A DNA stretch of 64,000 bases, from NCBI GenBank assembly GCA_037976565.1, contig CP137673.1, positions 7,775,202 to 7,839,201 of the forward strand. Reading direction: 5' to 3'. Source of the stretch: Mesocentrotus franciscanus (taxonomy: Eukaryota; Echinodermata; Echinoidea; Camarodonta; Strongylocentrotidae). The translations under genes and the position numbers were made by a program. The notes beneath the pieces are model-generated. The model did not search any database, was not told where the DNA came from, and was given only the letters and a program-made list of their open reading frames with translations. Numbering within the stretch: the first letter of the stretch is position 1; each line of letters opens with the position of its first letter. Positions 11,580 through 23,494 of this stretch are shown one piece after another.

Positions 11580-11960
11580 GTAAGGATACCATAGTTGTGG
11601 TTTAGATATGTACATCTGTAACAACAGAGTATTTATTTTTTAATTGGATGATTTCATCACAGGATTCTACATGTATGAATAATTAAATATTTACTGCAGC
11701 ATCTTTATAGCACACACCTGGAGATTATGAAAACATGGTTGAAAGGAATCACTGCATTTGTATGACACAATGTGAAACACATTAAAATGTGTACATTTCT
11801 CCATTGACCTACATTATACATGTAGTACAGACGTACAATGTATGCAGTTTCAGGAATGTGTGAGTTTTAGTGATTTTTTCTAATAATGATGAATTGATTG
11901 AGATTCTTCTGTAGCTACTTATTAGAACAGAAATAAGTTCATCATATGCTGCATATCATA

Positions 11961-12184
11961 CAGTTACCAACTAAATTATTGATACCCTTGTAAAAAAAAA
12001 AGTGTGTGTTTTTCGTAACTCAAGAATGGAAGGTGGACTGGTTGAATAATGGGTCTTTAATGAATACTTTTAGATGTAAGCTTTAATATGTCACATTCTC
12101 AAGAAAATCAGGACAAATCAATTTTTCACATACTTTAAAAATTACAAAACTCAGTACGGGTATGAATAATTTAGTTGTTAACTA
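11961..12184. mobile_element. Tc1/mariner-like MITE
   Basis: Inverted ends CAGTTACCAACTAAATTATT and AATAATTTAGTTGTTAACT flank about 224 bp of non-coding DNA, with TA before the left end. A related element lies at 44496-44725. The Tc1/mariner assignment rests on the terminal motif and the TA flank only. Confidence 0.7.
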
Positions 12185-12187
12185 TTA

Positions 12188-12224
12188 AACTCTGAGCAAA
12201 GGTATAATACCTTTGCTCAGAGTT
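12188..12224. repeat. Perfect 18-bp inverted repeat
   Basis: AACTCTGAGCAAAGGTAT, a single A, then its exact reverse complement. Located in intron 3, immediately beside the MITE end. Confidence 0.95.
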
Positions 12225-12814
12225 GGTTAGTGGATATGTTGTCTCTTTCGTAACATAATCTTGTTAGCAGGACTACAATAAATCTCTATCTTTTGAGTTT
12301 AGTAAAGAGTACCAAATCCTTAAACTGTAAACTCATTTTACGCTATGAACATTGCATTTTATTTCTTATGTAGCAGCTTTGATACTAGGGGACACACAAA
12401 TGGAATCTATTTTTTGAAGGCTATATTTGCCCTAAATTGGAATTGCTTTGTGTTTTAGCAAGTGGATACATCCCAGCTCATCAACAAAAAATGTTAGAGA
12501 TGTTTTTTTTTTCCTTTTTCCCCCCTCCATATTGTTTAGTTTTTATTTAAAAGCACAAGGGCTATTAAAAATTAAAAAAATTAAGGAATATCGATGACAG
12601 CATGTTTTCTTCTTTTATAATCTTTTTATTTCATTTTCACTCCAGTGTATTCATACTTACATGCAGTTGGTGGTTGGGTTTGTGGGTTATTTGGTAGGTG
12701 GACAATTTACTGATTTAGTCATCAGCTACCAACCTTCCTTGCACACATATTAAAAAAAACAATATCAGTTAATGCAATCTCTTTCCTTTTTGTTCTTGTT
12801 ACCAACTATTTCAG

Positions 12815-12982
12815 ATCCAATTCATCAGTGTTACCTGATGCAGTAGCTGGTGTAGTGCACAACATACCATCTCTGGACACTCAATGGATTGAAACAACCA
12901 ATAAGAAGGCTGCTCTTAAGCTGGAGAAACTGGACACAGATCTCAAGAACTACAAGAGTAACTCTATCAAAGAGAGCATCAG
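12815..12982 (+). CDS. GPS1: CSN1 coding exon 4
   Basis: Residues 98-154, 168 nt. The acceptor is CTATTTCAG and the donor GTAAAT. The first part ([16 protein letters not shown]) is a variable loop. It is followed by the very conserved stretch [20 protein letters not shown] and SNSIKESIR, which leads into the RPN7-type helical domain. The split codon at the 3' end (AG plus G) matches exon 5. Confidence 0.96.
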
Positions 12983-13783
12983 GTAAATGTGACCTTTGAC
13001 CTCAGTGGCCTATATTCAGAGAGGGATCAATCTATCACATACCTGTAGTGTAAATCATGGTTTGAACCTCCACCATGGATTAAAATAAGTATGTATACAC
13101 ATACTATGGTATGCCAATTGGACAAGAGGTGGCACCCGTATCCTATGCGTATCTACCGTGGTGTAAGGTAATTTATGAATTGAGGCCAGCTAGTGCTATG
13201 TGCCAAAGTTTGTCAACTAACAAATGTGTACTGTAGCCATAACTGTTTAATGATTTTAGTTTGATCAAATTCTTCTGTTTTATTGTCTATCAGAATATAC
13301 AATTCTAATTTATGTCATTTGATTTTAGAGATAATTATCCCTTTTTAATGACCTAATATTACTGATGATCGTTAAAAACAAAATTCCTTTCAATATCGAG
13401 AAGAAAGGGAAGTATTCAAGCAAACTATTGCTGCAATTTCATGAGAAATTGGAATATTTAATGACACTGGTACAGCCCAAACCCCCATATTCTGTGCAAA
13501 TATCTGTTGGTATGATCGGGCCAGTTAACAAGACTTTAAGATATTTTAGCTATATACAAAATAGATAAGCTATTGATCACATGTTTGTTAAATGTGTGAC
13601 CTAAACAATACAATTTGACCTTTTGTTCTGCACATTTGCCAGAAAATATTACTGGACAAAAATGTGAAACTTGAGGAATGATCTGACATGTTATTTTACA
13701 AGATAGATAATATTTTTTGCTAAATTATGACAAAGCTGAGAACCAAGTGAAGATTATTAGACACTGTTCTTATTTGTAGATGA

Positions 13784-13999
<216 letters not shown>

Positions 14000-14672
14000 T
14001 AGTTGGCATGTGCAGCAGTTGTTTTCTTTAACAGAGAGGAGATGTATATAGATTGATGGAAGACTGTAAAAGCAGAAACTTTCATGAATTTTAAGGACAG
14101 CCATTTTCAGGGCAAAAGACTTCACATAATTGCAATTTTTTGTCTTGTGATTCCATTATTTTTTTCGGCGGGAAATTTTTCGCAAATCTGAACCACAAAA
14201 TTTGTGATTTTATGTGCACGCTTTCTGGTTTAACAGTAGTAAGGATGTTCAGAAGGCCATGTTTTGTGTTGTGTTATGTTAGGTATATTGCAAGGTTGAA
14301 TCTGTAATGAAGCTTTGTACGATGTACCTTTCAATACAACGAGCAGTGTAGAAACACATTCTTGTTATTCAGAGCAAGAAGCCTATCTGGTTGTGTTACA
14401 TGAACACTTCGGTTGCTGTCATTGACTTTCTGCATGTTCACTCGTTTGCCATGTTTGCATTCTTGCACAATACAATATGCATCAATCGAGGGAAGGATTG
14501 CTTTGTGCAACACGGTGGATTTCCAAAATCACCCATGTCCTGTCTTGATTAGCTCCATGACAACCCTTCTAATACCGGTATAGATTATATCCATCCCATG
14601 ATAAATACAATGTGGCACATGGTCATAAAATGAGTTAAGATTAAATTTTGATTGATTTTGTTTTGTTAACAG

Positions 14673-14750
14673 GTAAGCATTCATCTACAGAATTGGTCTC
14701 ACGTGCTAAGCTATGTCAACAAAGCAGAAGCAACACCTGAACTGTCAGAG
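14673..14750 (+). CDS. GPS1: CSN1 coding exon 6
   Basis: Residues 200-225, 78 nt. The acceptor is TTAACAG and the donor GTAAGT. It encodes [20 protein letters not shown] followed by TPELSE, conserved in CSN1. Phase 0 at both ends. The downstream intron carries a 251-bp tandem duplication. Confidence 0.96.
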
Positions 14751-14832
14751 GTAAGTCAAATAGAACATCAAACATATTTTTGTTCATTCAATAATGTTGT
14801 TAAGCTTACATGTACGGGTATTTATTAATATT

Positions 14833-15334
14833 TTCTTTTCGTTTTTTTCCCTGTATTTTTTATTTTTTATTTTGCTTCATCCAATATTTTTGAGTCTTGT
14901 TTTCATGATCTGTTTTATAAGCCAAAATAACATATTGCATATTTGTACTGGTGCAGTTAAACTAATGGTATAGCTCACGAAATCAAAGGAAATCAAGTTT
15001 TTCTATTCTCATATTATAAAACAATAATAGATCAAAGCAGAAGAGGAAACACTGCAAGTATTTTTGTCATATGCACCTACACCTTCTTTTCGTTTTTTTC
15101 CCTGTATTTTTTATTTTTTATTTTGCTTCATCCAATATTTTTGAGTCTTGTTTTCATGATCTGTTTTATAAGCCAAAATAACATATTGCATATTTGTACT
15201 GGTGCAGTTAAACTAATGGTATAGCTCATGAAATCAAAGGAAATCAAGTTTTTCTATTCTCATATTATAAAACAATAATAAATCAAAGCAGAAGAGGAAA
15301 CACTGCAAGTATTTTTGTCATATGCACCTACATG
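14833..15334. repeat. Tandem duplication, 251-bp unit, two copies
   Basis: 14833-15083 is repeated at 15084-15334 with very few differences by eye (for example CTCACG versus CTCATG, and AATAGATC versus AATAAATC). Located in intron 6; non-coding. Confidence 0.95.
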
Positions 15335-16126
15335 TATGTTTTTACTTAATTTGTCTACCGGTATACTTGAGTACAGACCACTTTACGTTTCATAGATTAT
15401 TGCAATTTGGGAAATCTGTATATTGCATGTAATATCTTGGGGTGGTATTCTGATAACGATATTTTCTTTTATGTTAGGAAACCAATGTTAATTGTGCCAA
15501 CAAATCAAAATTAGGACTTTTCATTGGTTAAAGATAAAGTTGAGTTCTGGTCATGCAATTGCATTGTGAAAGAAACGGTGTGGAATCAATCAGAAAAGGT
15601 TGATCATCTAGCATATAAGTATTGGTGTGTACTGCAAGGTTCTGGAATCATCAAAATGATAAGAAATTTGGCCCAGTCTTGGTAACGTTAAGCACTGTAC
15701 ACAGAAAGATGTATATGGGGCTACACGAACATGTGGCATAAAAATCTGTCCCAATTTTTATGTTGTTACATGCCATATTTAGAATATGAAAGCATTTGAA
15801 GATCCATGCTTTTGAGGGAACATTTTTTATCTGATGTTCTTCCACTCTTGCATAATAACAATGATAACGCTCACAAATTATTTTTCACCTCTTCCCAGAA
15901 CTCAACCTTCTCTTTAATGGCTGCGCATAGCTGGCTGCATTTGGGTAAAGTTTTAAGATACATTTGCGCAAGCACCAATTACAAGAGTTTGATCCACGCA
16001 ACTTGAGTCTGTTATGAAAACTAACATCATTTTCCCCAAACATAAAAGATAACATTGTTTTCAGAATACGGACCCCGTTTTCATGGATGATTAATGTTGT
16101 TTATGAATTTATTTTTGATCTGACAG
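15335..16126. other. Intron 6, no further feature
   Basis: AT-rich intronic sequence with no recognisable coding sequence or repeat. Confidence 0.5.
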
Positions 16127-16264
16127 AAAGATACCAAAGACAACTTAATGGTAGCCACCAAGCTGAAGTGTGCTGCTGGATTAGCTGAGCTAGCCACCAA
16201 GAAATACAAGCCAGCAGCCAAGTACTTCCTTCAAGCTTCCTTTGATCATTGTGACTTTCCTGAT
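16127..16264 (+). CDS. GPS1: CSN1 coding exon 7
   Basis: Residues 226-271, 138 nt. The acceptor is TCTGACAG and the donor GTAAGT. It encodes [20 protein letters not shown], then [16 protein letters not shown] and [10 protein letters not shown], the end of the helical-repeat domain. Phase 0 at both ends. Confidence 0.97.
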
Positions 16265-17069
16265 GTAAGTTCACTCTATGACAGATTAATCATAGATTGA
16301 AATATTTCTTCTTCTAGAACCTCCATGTATAAATACATACATGTACTGCCTATTGTTTGCCAGTAAGCCACTTTGGAGATACTATTTGCTCATACAGAGA
16401 TGCCAACCAGTACGATTAAATCGTATTTAGTACGATATTAAGAGTGAAATACGATAATACGATTTCACCTCTTAAAATACGATTTTTAAAAAAATTTTTT
16501 TTAAACCATAAAAACCGCGGAATCGCATAGAAACATGTACAAGAAAACCCCAGAACCCCAACAAAAACTTTGCTTTACAATTTTCTCATTAAATTTTAAT
16601 GAAAGATCAAACATTTTTACTTGACCGTTCTTACCAGTAACACATTTTTCTGAAATTATACTAGCTCGGGGCCAACGGGCCAGTGGTAGTGTCGAGTTTT
16701 CGTGAAAATCTGATTTTCTCTCCAAAATCTGATTTTTAGGATATTCAGTCTGTTTTTGTGTCAAGAGGTTGGCATCTCTGCTCATAGGCAGATAAAGGTC
16801 ATTTGTACAAAACTGTAAAACCCATCGAGACGACTGCTAGATACTTTTTCATGAAAGTTATGTAATCATTATTCATTTATGCACTGACAGTACATTCTAT
16901 GATACACAGGTGGACGTATTCTTTTCAAGTGGGCAATCAAAAGGTATTCATGAAGCACCTCCATCACTTTGGCAGTGATTATTCTAAAATGTACAAAGTG
17001 GGACTTCTCCATTTTTAAATGATGTATGGAATTTTAGGGGTTATTTATACATGTGCTATCTTCAAACTA

Positions 17070-17233
17070 GGCCCCGTCTTTAAATACAAAGAGTTGATAT
17101 CAATCGCAACTTATTTGCAATTGATATCAATCGCAACTATGTACATAAGAGATGGGAGACTGCAAACTTGCGATTGATTTGAGGACTTGTGATTGATTTG
17201 GATCAATTGCAACTCTTTGTAAGATGGGGCCTA
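17070..17233. mobile_element. Fold-back MITE, GGCCCCGTCTT family
   Basis: Inverted ends on GGCCCCGTCTT and AAGATGGGGCC, with inner motifs of the AATCGCAACT type. Same family as 745-881. Located in intron 7. Confidence 0.75.
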
Positions 17234-17527
17234 GGTCTTTATATGTAAAACAAGCCAAATAACATTTTAAAATCCTTTAAAAACTACTCGGTCAAAATTC
17301 TTCTCTCTTTCCAACCTTCTCAAGTCATGAGAATCTATTAACCAAGCCTCATAGATTGGGATCTGTGTCTTGATTTTCTTGTAGTATTAAAATGTTACTT
17401 ATATTAATCTCTATTTATATTAATGTAGAAGATTGTAAGATGGTGCATATTGGGTTTTGCATTATAGATTTCTCTGAAAATTTGGTTTGTATTGTACAAT
17501 GAAGTTTATTCCGTTTCCTATCTTTAA

Positions 17528-17711
17528 GTCTCGTTCAGATATGACACGATAAACCGCTGCAAAAAAGAAGAAGAAAAAAATATTGTTTATTAAATATTTG
17601 TGCAACAAGGTGATGAGTGTACTCACTGAGCTCTGTGTGATAAGATAGGAAATGAGAAGTATATTTAAGACACTGCAGCACTTTTTACCACGTTATATCT
17701 GAACGCAGCTT
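17528..17711. mobile_element. Fold-back element, CGTTCAGATAT ends
   Basis: CTCGTTCAGATATGACACG at the left pairs with CACGTTATATCTGAACGC at the right. About 184 bp, non-coding, intron 7. A partial relative begins near 20203 (CTCGTTCAGATATGATGC). Confidence 0.6.
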
Positions 17712-17859
17712 AAATCTGACATTTTCCCTTATCTTTGAAGATTGAAAACAGTTTCTCTACTGACTACATGAATCTGCCAGGAATATTGAAGATGTAAGAA
17801 AGGCTATATTTTTATCTCTCTTTTTCGTCGATTTCCAATTTTAAAGACCATTTTTTTTC

Positions 17860-17878
17860 TAACCCTAACCCTAACCCC
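17860..17878. repeat. Short telomere-like (CCCTAA)n
   Basis: Three CCCTAA-type units within intron 7, followed by C-rich sequence. Far too short to be a telomere. Confidence 0.8.
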
Positions 17879-17955
17879 CGCAAGGGGCATTGCCCCCGGA
17901 CCCCCATTTAATCTTCCTCCTTTTTGGGAATTTCTCTATCTCATCCCTGGTACAG

Positions 17956-18050
17956 CTGATGTCACCAAATAATGTAGCTATGTATGGTGGGTTCTGTGCT
18001 CTAGCTTCATTTGATAGACAAGAACTACAGAAGAATGTGATCTCCAGCAG
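17956..18050 (+). CDS. GPS1: CSN1 coding exon 8
   Basis: Residues 272-303, 95 nt. The acceptor is GGTACAG and the donor GTAAGA. It encodes [20 protein letters not shown] then [11 protein letters not shown], the conserved entry to the PCI domain. The split Ser codon (AG plus C) is completed by exon 9 at 23235. This is the last CSN1 exon that is single-copy on the left side. Confidence 0.97.
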
Positions 18051-18070
18051 GTAAGAGGTTGCCTACTCCA

Positions 18071-18222
18071 GGGCCCCATCTTATTAAAGAGTTGCGATTG
18101 ATTACAAATAATTTTGCAATGGATATCCACTGCATCTCCTATCTCTTTAGTACAGAGTTGCAATTGATATCAATTGCAAATTATTTGTTAGCAATCGCAA
18201 CTCTTTTACAAGACGGGGCCCA
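18071..18222. mobile_element. Fold-back MITE beside the exon 8 donor
   Basis: Ends GGGCCCCATCTTATTAAAGA and AGACGGGGCCC are inverted, with AGTTGCGATTGAT inside. Same family as 745-881. It starts 20 bp after the last base of exon 8. Confidence 0.75.
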
Positions 18223-18727
18223 GATATTCAATTAAATGTTAGGACTAAGTCAATCTTATATTTAGCTTATTCTGTACATGCTGCTGCTAAGTTAAGTGAT
18301 TCAATCAGATATATGTATATTCAGATCACATGCCAGTTTTGTCCTTTGCAAGTCAATTTACATGTATGCCATAATATAGAGCCATTATGATGTTGTACAG
18401 CAAATATAAACCAGCTGTCTTGTAAATTATGCTGGGCATATTTGCTTGTGCACACAGCTTAGTAACTCTAATGTCCTGCGAACCCCTGCTAGGCTTACAC
18501 AATATTATAATGTCCCATGCCCTCTCTTGACTATCATCTGTGGCAATATAATATGCCTCAAATTGATTTTGTAGCAAAGATGACGTTACCATGCATTTTT
18601 TCCCAATCTGTGTTTTACAATACAAAATCGTATGCAACTCAGTGTTCTTCCAGTGCGTAAGAGCCTACAGTGCTCATAATCTGTATTTCACACAGGGTCA
18701 AAGCTGTGCTAGGGTTCAAGCGACATA

Positions 18728-19114
18728 GGGTGCGTTTATCGTGTCTTGCCACTCAGAATCAGCGTTTCTATATGTACATATCGAACCCCACTATACGAAC
18801 GTGTTTTGCGGGATGTCGCGTTTTTCGACTCTTCACGATTCGAAATAAAGGGCCTTGTCTTTGCGCAGCTGCTTTGCACCGTTTGACCAGGGAAGCAGAT
18901 TAGCCTGGGAAGGTCCGATTTGTATGTGTTTATCATCTCTCAGAAACGTGATTCTGGCTCTATGTCACATTCAAAACGCAATTTTTTTGGCGTTTCAATA
19001 TTCCCATATCTAAAGACGTTTGAAAAAGGCTTTGCGTTTATCACCTTGAAAATTCACCTGAAAGATGTTTGAAAATGCTGATTCTAGGCAAAAAATGGCA
19101 CGATAAACGCACCC
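18728..19114. mobile_element. Left-arm-only MITE, GGGTGCGTTTATCGTG ends
   Basis: GGGTGCGTTTATCGTG at the left end is matched by CACGATAAACGCACCC at the right end; ATA flanks both sides. The right arm lacks it: near 63430 the flanking GGTTCAAGCGACA (reverse complement) runs straight on. About 387 bp, non-coding. Confidence 0.8.
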
Positions 19115-19390
19115 ATAGACCTACAGTATTAATTTCGCAGAATGCTCTTCAATATTGTTTTTGTTAGTTAAGGACATTCTGCAGTAAGGTTCATGCACAG
19201 GGTCAGCTGGTTATATATTCACTATGCACAATGCCTGGAGTTCCTGCTATTGTGCATAGTAAATACATGATCAACTGGCCCTGCGCAGCTAAGGTGTGCA
19301 TGAACATTACTGCGTAACATCTTTAAGATGGCAACTTTTGACCACAGTGATTGGACTGTGAATAGCGCCCCTTGTAATCAGTATCGGATA

Positions 19391-19735
19391 CAATAATAAT
19401 ATTTCGCGTTTATATAGCGCTTAATACATCAACGATGTCTCCAAGCGCTTTAGAGATATATTATTACCCCGGTCATCAGATTCAGGCTTGCCCGCACACA
19501 ATGTATGCACATTCTCCACTCCCTGGGAAGCATTCCAGCCAGGTGCCATTTTACAGATGCTCTCAAAGCTGAGCAAACTACATAACGTTCACATCGTACT
19601 GGGTACCCATTTAACACCTGGGTGGAGAGTGGCAAACATTAACGTCTTGCCAGAGGCTGAGATTTGAACCCCGTACCTTGTGATCTACAGTCCGGTGACT
19701 TATCCACTAGATCACAATGCCTCTACTACATGTAT
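19391..19735 (-). mobile_element. tRNA-derived SINE
   Basis: On the - strand the 5' end is tRNA-like: box A TGATCTAGTGGATAAG and box B GGGGTTCAAATC. A body with CACCCAGGTGTTAAATGGGT follows, then a tail ending in ATTATTATTG. The other arm carries the counterpart at 62810-63146. Related fragments occur at 33380-33545, 41200-41335 and 42115-42345. Confidence 0.9.
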
Positions 19736-20789
19736 ATGGCCCCACTGAAGTCTGTCTGAATCATTTGGAAGGCATTTTGTAAGCAGTGAAATTGGCCTTC
19801 TGCATATTTCTCAGAGATACTATATAATGGTTTCAGGCAATTGCTTTGAAAAAGACTACAATTAGCAAATTATTGCATGAAACCTCTAGTAGAGCAGGAG
19901 ATATCTTAAAAGATGCTTATACAAATGAATAAGCACTTATGCTTAGAGTAGTACTCGGTCATCCATTCATTGTACATGTACTCAATATTCTCAGCCTTTG
20001 CAATAAATACCTACAAGTTAATTAGTAGATCAGGAATCTATGGACTACTTGATAACCTATTTAGCCCTTCCATTTACCAGTATAGCATAACACACATATG
20101 GCAGTGGAAAATGATTTTACCACTGTACTGGACTCTCTTTATCATGATTTATATAATTTCAAAGCCAGAAACTCTAGCTTAAGAATGTCTACAAAGTTAA
20201 ACCTCGTTCAGATATGATGCTACAAACCCTGGCAGCATTTATACATTATGTGATGACGTAAAGTGTAATACGCTCCACATCTCTAGATCTTATAGCACAG
20301 AGCTCAGTGAATACAGTAATAATAATTGATATCTCATATACTTTCATATAAATTGCTTTGCAATTGCAAAATAAATTGATCAAAGTGTGATTGACAGATT
20401 GTTATCGCCCCGGTCACTGGAATTCAGTTGCGTTTCCACCCTTTGCAGTGCACACTCTCCACTCTAATGGAGGATCATTCTGGGCAGTCACAATTCTCCT
20501 GTATATTCTAAACTAAAAATGCATCCCACTGCATACTTCATTATACTGTACATCTGGATGTGAGAAGCAATGAAGTAATATAGTGCCCTTCTACATGTCA
20601 TGAATGATGTGCTCAGGCTTAAAACCCACAACCTTTGCATGTCTATTGTAAATGTTCAAACCACTCACCTACATGTTCCTTGTCAGCACCTTTATTATTT
20701 ATTGATTAATTGATTAAAATCCAAACGAAGATTATCCCCAATTTTCAGTTTACATAATGCAGCAAACAAATTAAGTTATGACAATTTTA

Positions 20790-21625
20790 AAGAAAGAAAA
20801 TTAGGTTTAATCATTTCGTATTTTTATTTTGACTAAACACTGTACCACTTTTTGTTTATTAAATTTTTAAACACCGATAAAAAACCTTGCGTTGTTAGAT
20901 TTATCTATGGCTCTCTGCCTCATTTTCGCCCGACTGAGCCCTTATAAAGCCACGGAGAATCCTTATAAAGCCACAGGAAAATGAAACATAGGAATCGGTG
21001 TGTGGAAATTCAACGGAGAATCCTTTTGGATTTTGATAAATAAGGTCAGAAATTATTTAAAAGTAATCAAGATGACCGAGCCTGAAAATTTGATTGACAG
21101 ACAGGCTCCGCTTACGTCACTCGCCAGGCCTGTGCGGCGCGACGAACAATCGAGTCATTGATTGAAGTTCATGACAATGACTCTGCATTGTTATGTTTTC
21201 ATGAAATGTGCAAGAAACAATATCCTGTTGGTAATTAAATGTTTTGATTGAAGAGCTTGGGGTTGAATAGTTTTATTGTGTGTAAATGACCATTAGATCT
21301 AGGCTACATGTAGCTTTATAGTGAGCCGCTGTGCCGACGACCGCCTGACTGTGTGAGCGAAATTGCGCTGCTGTGGCTGGTTGCTACCCGTTTGCTACAC
21401 GGCCGCTGTTGGTCGCTTTACGGCTGGCCCTGGCAGTCGTTGTGTGGGCATTTTCGGTGGCCAGCGGAAGCAAAATGAGTGGCCGCTGGTCGCGTTAGAC
21501 AGGTGGTCGTTGTGGACAGGTCCTTAACTACATGAAATCTCACGGGGGGAATCTAAGTGGTCGTTATGGACAGGTGGTCGTTACGGACAGGTGGTCGTTA
21601 ACACAGGTTTGACTGTAGTAGTAAA
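20790..21625. other. Left-arm-only divergent segment
   Basis: This ~0.8 kb does not match the ~0.5 kb at the equivalent place in the right arm (about 61550-62062). Its right end carries repeated GTGGTCGTT.CGGACAG units and stops at CAGGTTTGACTGT, the same terminus as the MITE at 21819-21993. It is therefore probably part of a related, larger insertion whose left end I could not define. Confidence 0.55.
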
Positions 21626-21818
21626 ATTGCGGTTCAAGGGTTTTGGGTGCAAAATATCCATTCAATATTGTTTAAATATTGCCTTCAGAGGTTTAGATGG
21701 CAATACTTCAACCTAAATTTGCAAAAAAGCAGAAATACATGTATATGCCCAAATGTTCAATGTTGAAATGGCTTCGCGATATCTATCCAGGCCGGATGGA
21801 TATGATAATTTACCGAAA

Positions 21819-21993
21819 ACAGTCAAACCTGCTTTAGTGACCACCTGTCTACAAAGACCACATTTTTTGTTTCCCTTGAAAATGGTTTCTCAATGAAACA
21901 TGTACTAAAGGAACCTGTCTACAAAGACCACCTGTCTACAAAGACCACTTTTTGTGTTTCCCTTGGGCGGTCGCTATAGACAGGTTTGACTGT
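21819..21993. mobile_element. Left-arm-only MITE, ACAGTCAAACCTG ends
   Basis: Terminal inverted repeats are ACAGTCAAACCTG and CAGGTTTGACTGT, with internal CTACAAAGACCAC repeats. The right arm has a nearly clean empty site around 61340-61360. Older relatives lie at about 24190-24370 and in the matching place at 59570-59745. Confidence 0.85.
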
Positions 21994-22063
21994 ATATCAA
22001 TTAGTAGGCGGTTTCCCAGCAAAATTTGTATCATCACGTATTAGTCAAAACATATTCTTTCAC

Positions 22064-23254
22064 ATGATTCGTAATAAGAGCTTTCATTTCTTTTATTGAG
22101 AGGGGGCATTTCCAAAACTGGTCCATACCTTTAACAAAAATAGCTACTGCAATGATCTACTTTAATAATCCCCACTGTGTGCAAGTCTTTACCTTGGACA
22201 TCTTGTTATAACATGATTTAACAAGATTATAACATGTTTAAACAAGATTATAACATCTGATAACATGATATAACAAGATTATAACATGTTATAACAAGAT
22301 TATTGCTACTATTACAACAAGATGATCCTACATAGTTGAAATGATCATCTCCAGCACCTCACAACAACAACAACAAATTAAGAAAAAAGTAATAACTAAC
22401 CCAAGTTTAACCCAAGTTTTACCCATATAATTGGGTTTATACAGACATGTATCAATCAGATATGATTATTTACGTCGTGGGACCGACCTTTAAGGTCAGC
22501 GTTCAAAAGACTTACCTGGTCCTTTAATTGATCTCCCATTCACCAACTCGCATCAACCATACTCATGCACTAGATTAACATATCTTTATTGCGAATATTC
22601 ATAAGAATTGTAACACTAAGAATTATTTCATGTTTGTACTTTTCAGCTCCTTCAAACTATTCCTGGATGATTTGTAATAAGAGCTTTCATTTCTTTTATT
22701 GAGAGGGGGCATTTCCAAAACTGGCCCATACCTTTAACAAAAATAGCTGCTGCAATGATCTACTTTAATAATCCCCTCTGTGTGCAGGTCTTTACCTTGG
22801 ACATATTGTTATAACATGATTTAACAAGATTATAACATCTTATAACATGATATAACAAGATTACCGGTATAACATGTTATAACAAGATTATTGCTACTAT
22901 TACAACAAGATGATCCTACATAGTTGACATGATCATCTCCAGCACCTCACAACAACAACAACAAATTAAGAAAAAAGTAATAACTAACCCAAGTTTAACC
23001 CAAGTTTTACCCATATAATTGGGTTTATACAGACATGTATCAATCAGATATGATTATTTACGTCGTGGGACCGACCTTTAACGTCAGCATTCAAAAGACT
23101 TACTTGGTCCTTTAATTGATCTCCCATTCACCAACTCGCATCAACCATACTCATGCACTAGATTAACATATCTTTATTGCGAATATTCATAAGAATTGTA
23201 ACACTAAGAATTATTTCATGTTTGTACTTTTCAGCTCCTTCAAACTATTCCTGG
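22064..23254 (+). repeat. Left-arm-only tandem duplication copying the exon 9 start
   Basis: Copy 1 is 22064-22666 and copy 2 is 22667-23254. Copy 1 ends inside a duplicate of exon 9: TTTTCAG at 22640-22646 followed by CTCCTTCAAACTATTCCTGG, then it jumps into copy 2. Copy 2 runs into the intact exon. The right arm has one copy only (about 60690-61270). Both copies contain AT-rich AACATGTTATAACAAGATTA repeats. Confidence 0.9.
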
Positions 23255-23421
23255 AGCTGGAGCCACAGCTGAGAGATATCATCTTCATGTTCTATGAGTC
23301 TAAGTATGCCTCCTGTCTCAAGCTCCTGGAGGAGATTAAAGACAATCTGCTCCTGGACATGTACCTGGCTCCACATGTCACTGTCCTCTACTCACAGATC
23401 AGGAATCGAGCTCTCATACAG
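23235..23421 (+). CDS. GPS1: CSN1 coding exon 9 (PCI domain)
   Basis: Residues 303-365, 187 nt. The acceptor is TACTTTTCAG and the donor GTTAGT. It encodes [20 protein letters not shown], then [20 protein letters not shown] and [20 protein letters not shown], the core of the PCI domain that packs CSN1 against other subunits. Phase fits exons 8 and 10. A second full copy is at 60500-60686 (-), and truncated copies follow directly at 23495-23829. Confidence 0.97.
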
Positions 23422-23494
23422 GTTAGTCCCTCAATCAATAATATTATTAATTAGGATGACGATGATGAGGATGATGAGGATGATGATGATGATG

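Noticed and set aside
17860..17878. Interstitial telomere or chromosome-fusion site
   Set aside because: Only about three units; too short to distinguish from chance or a small repeat.
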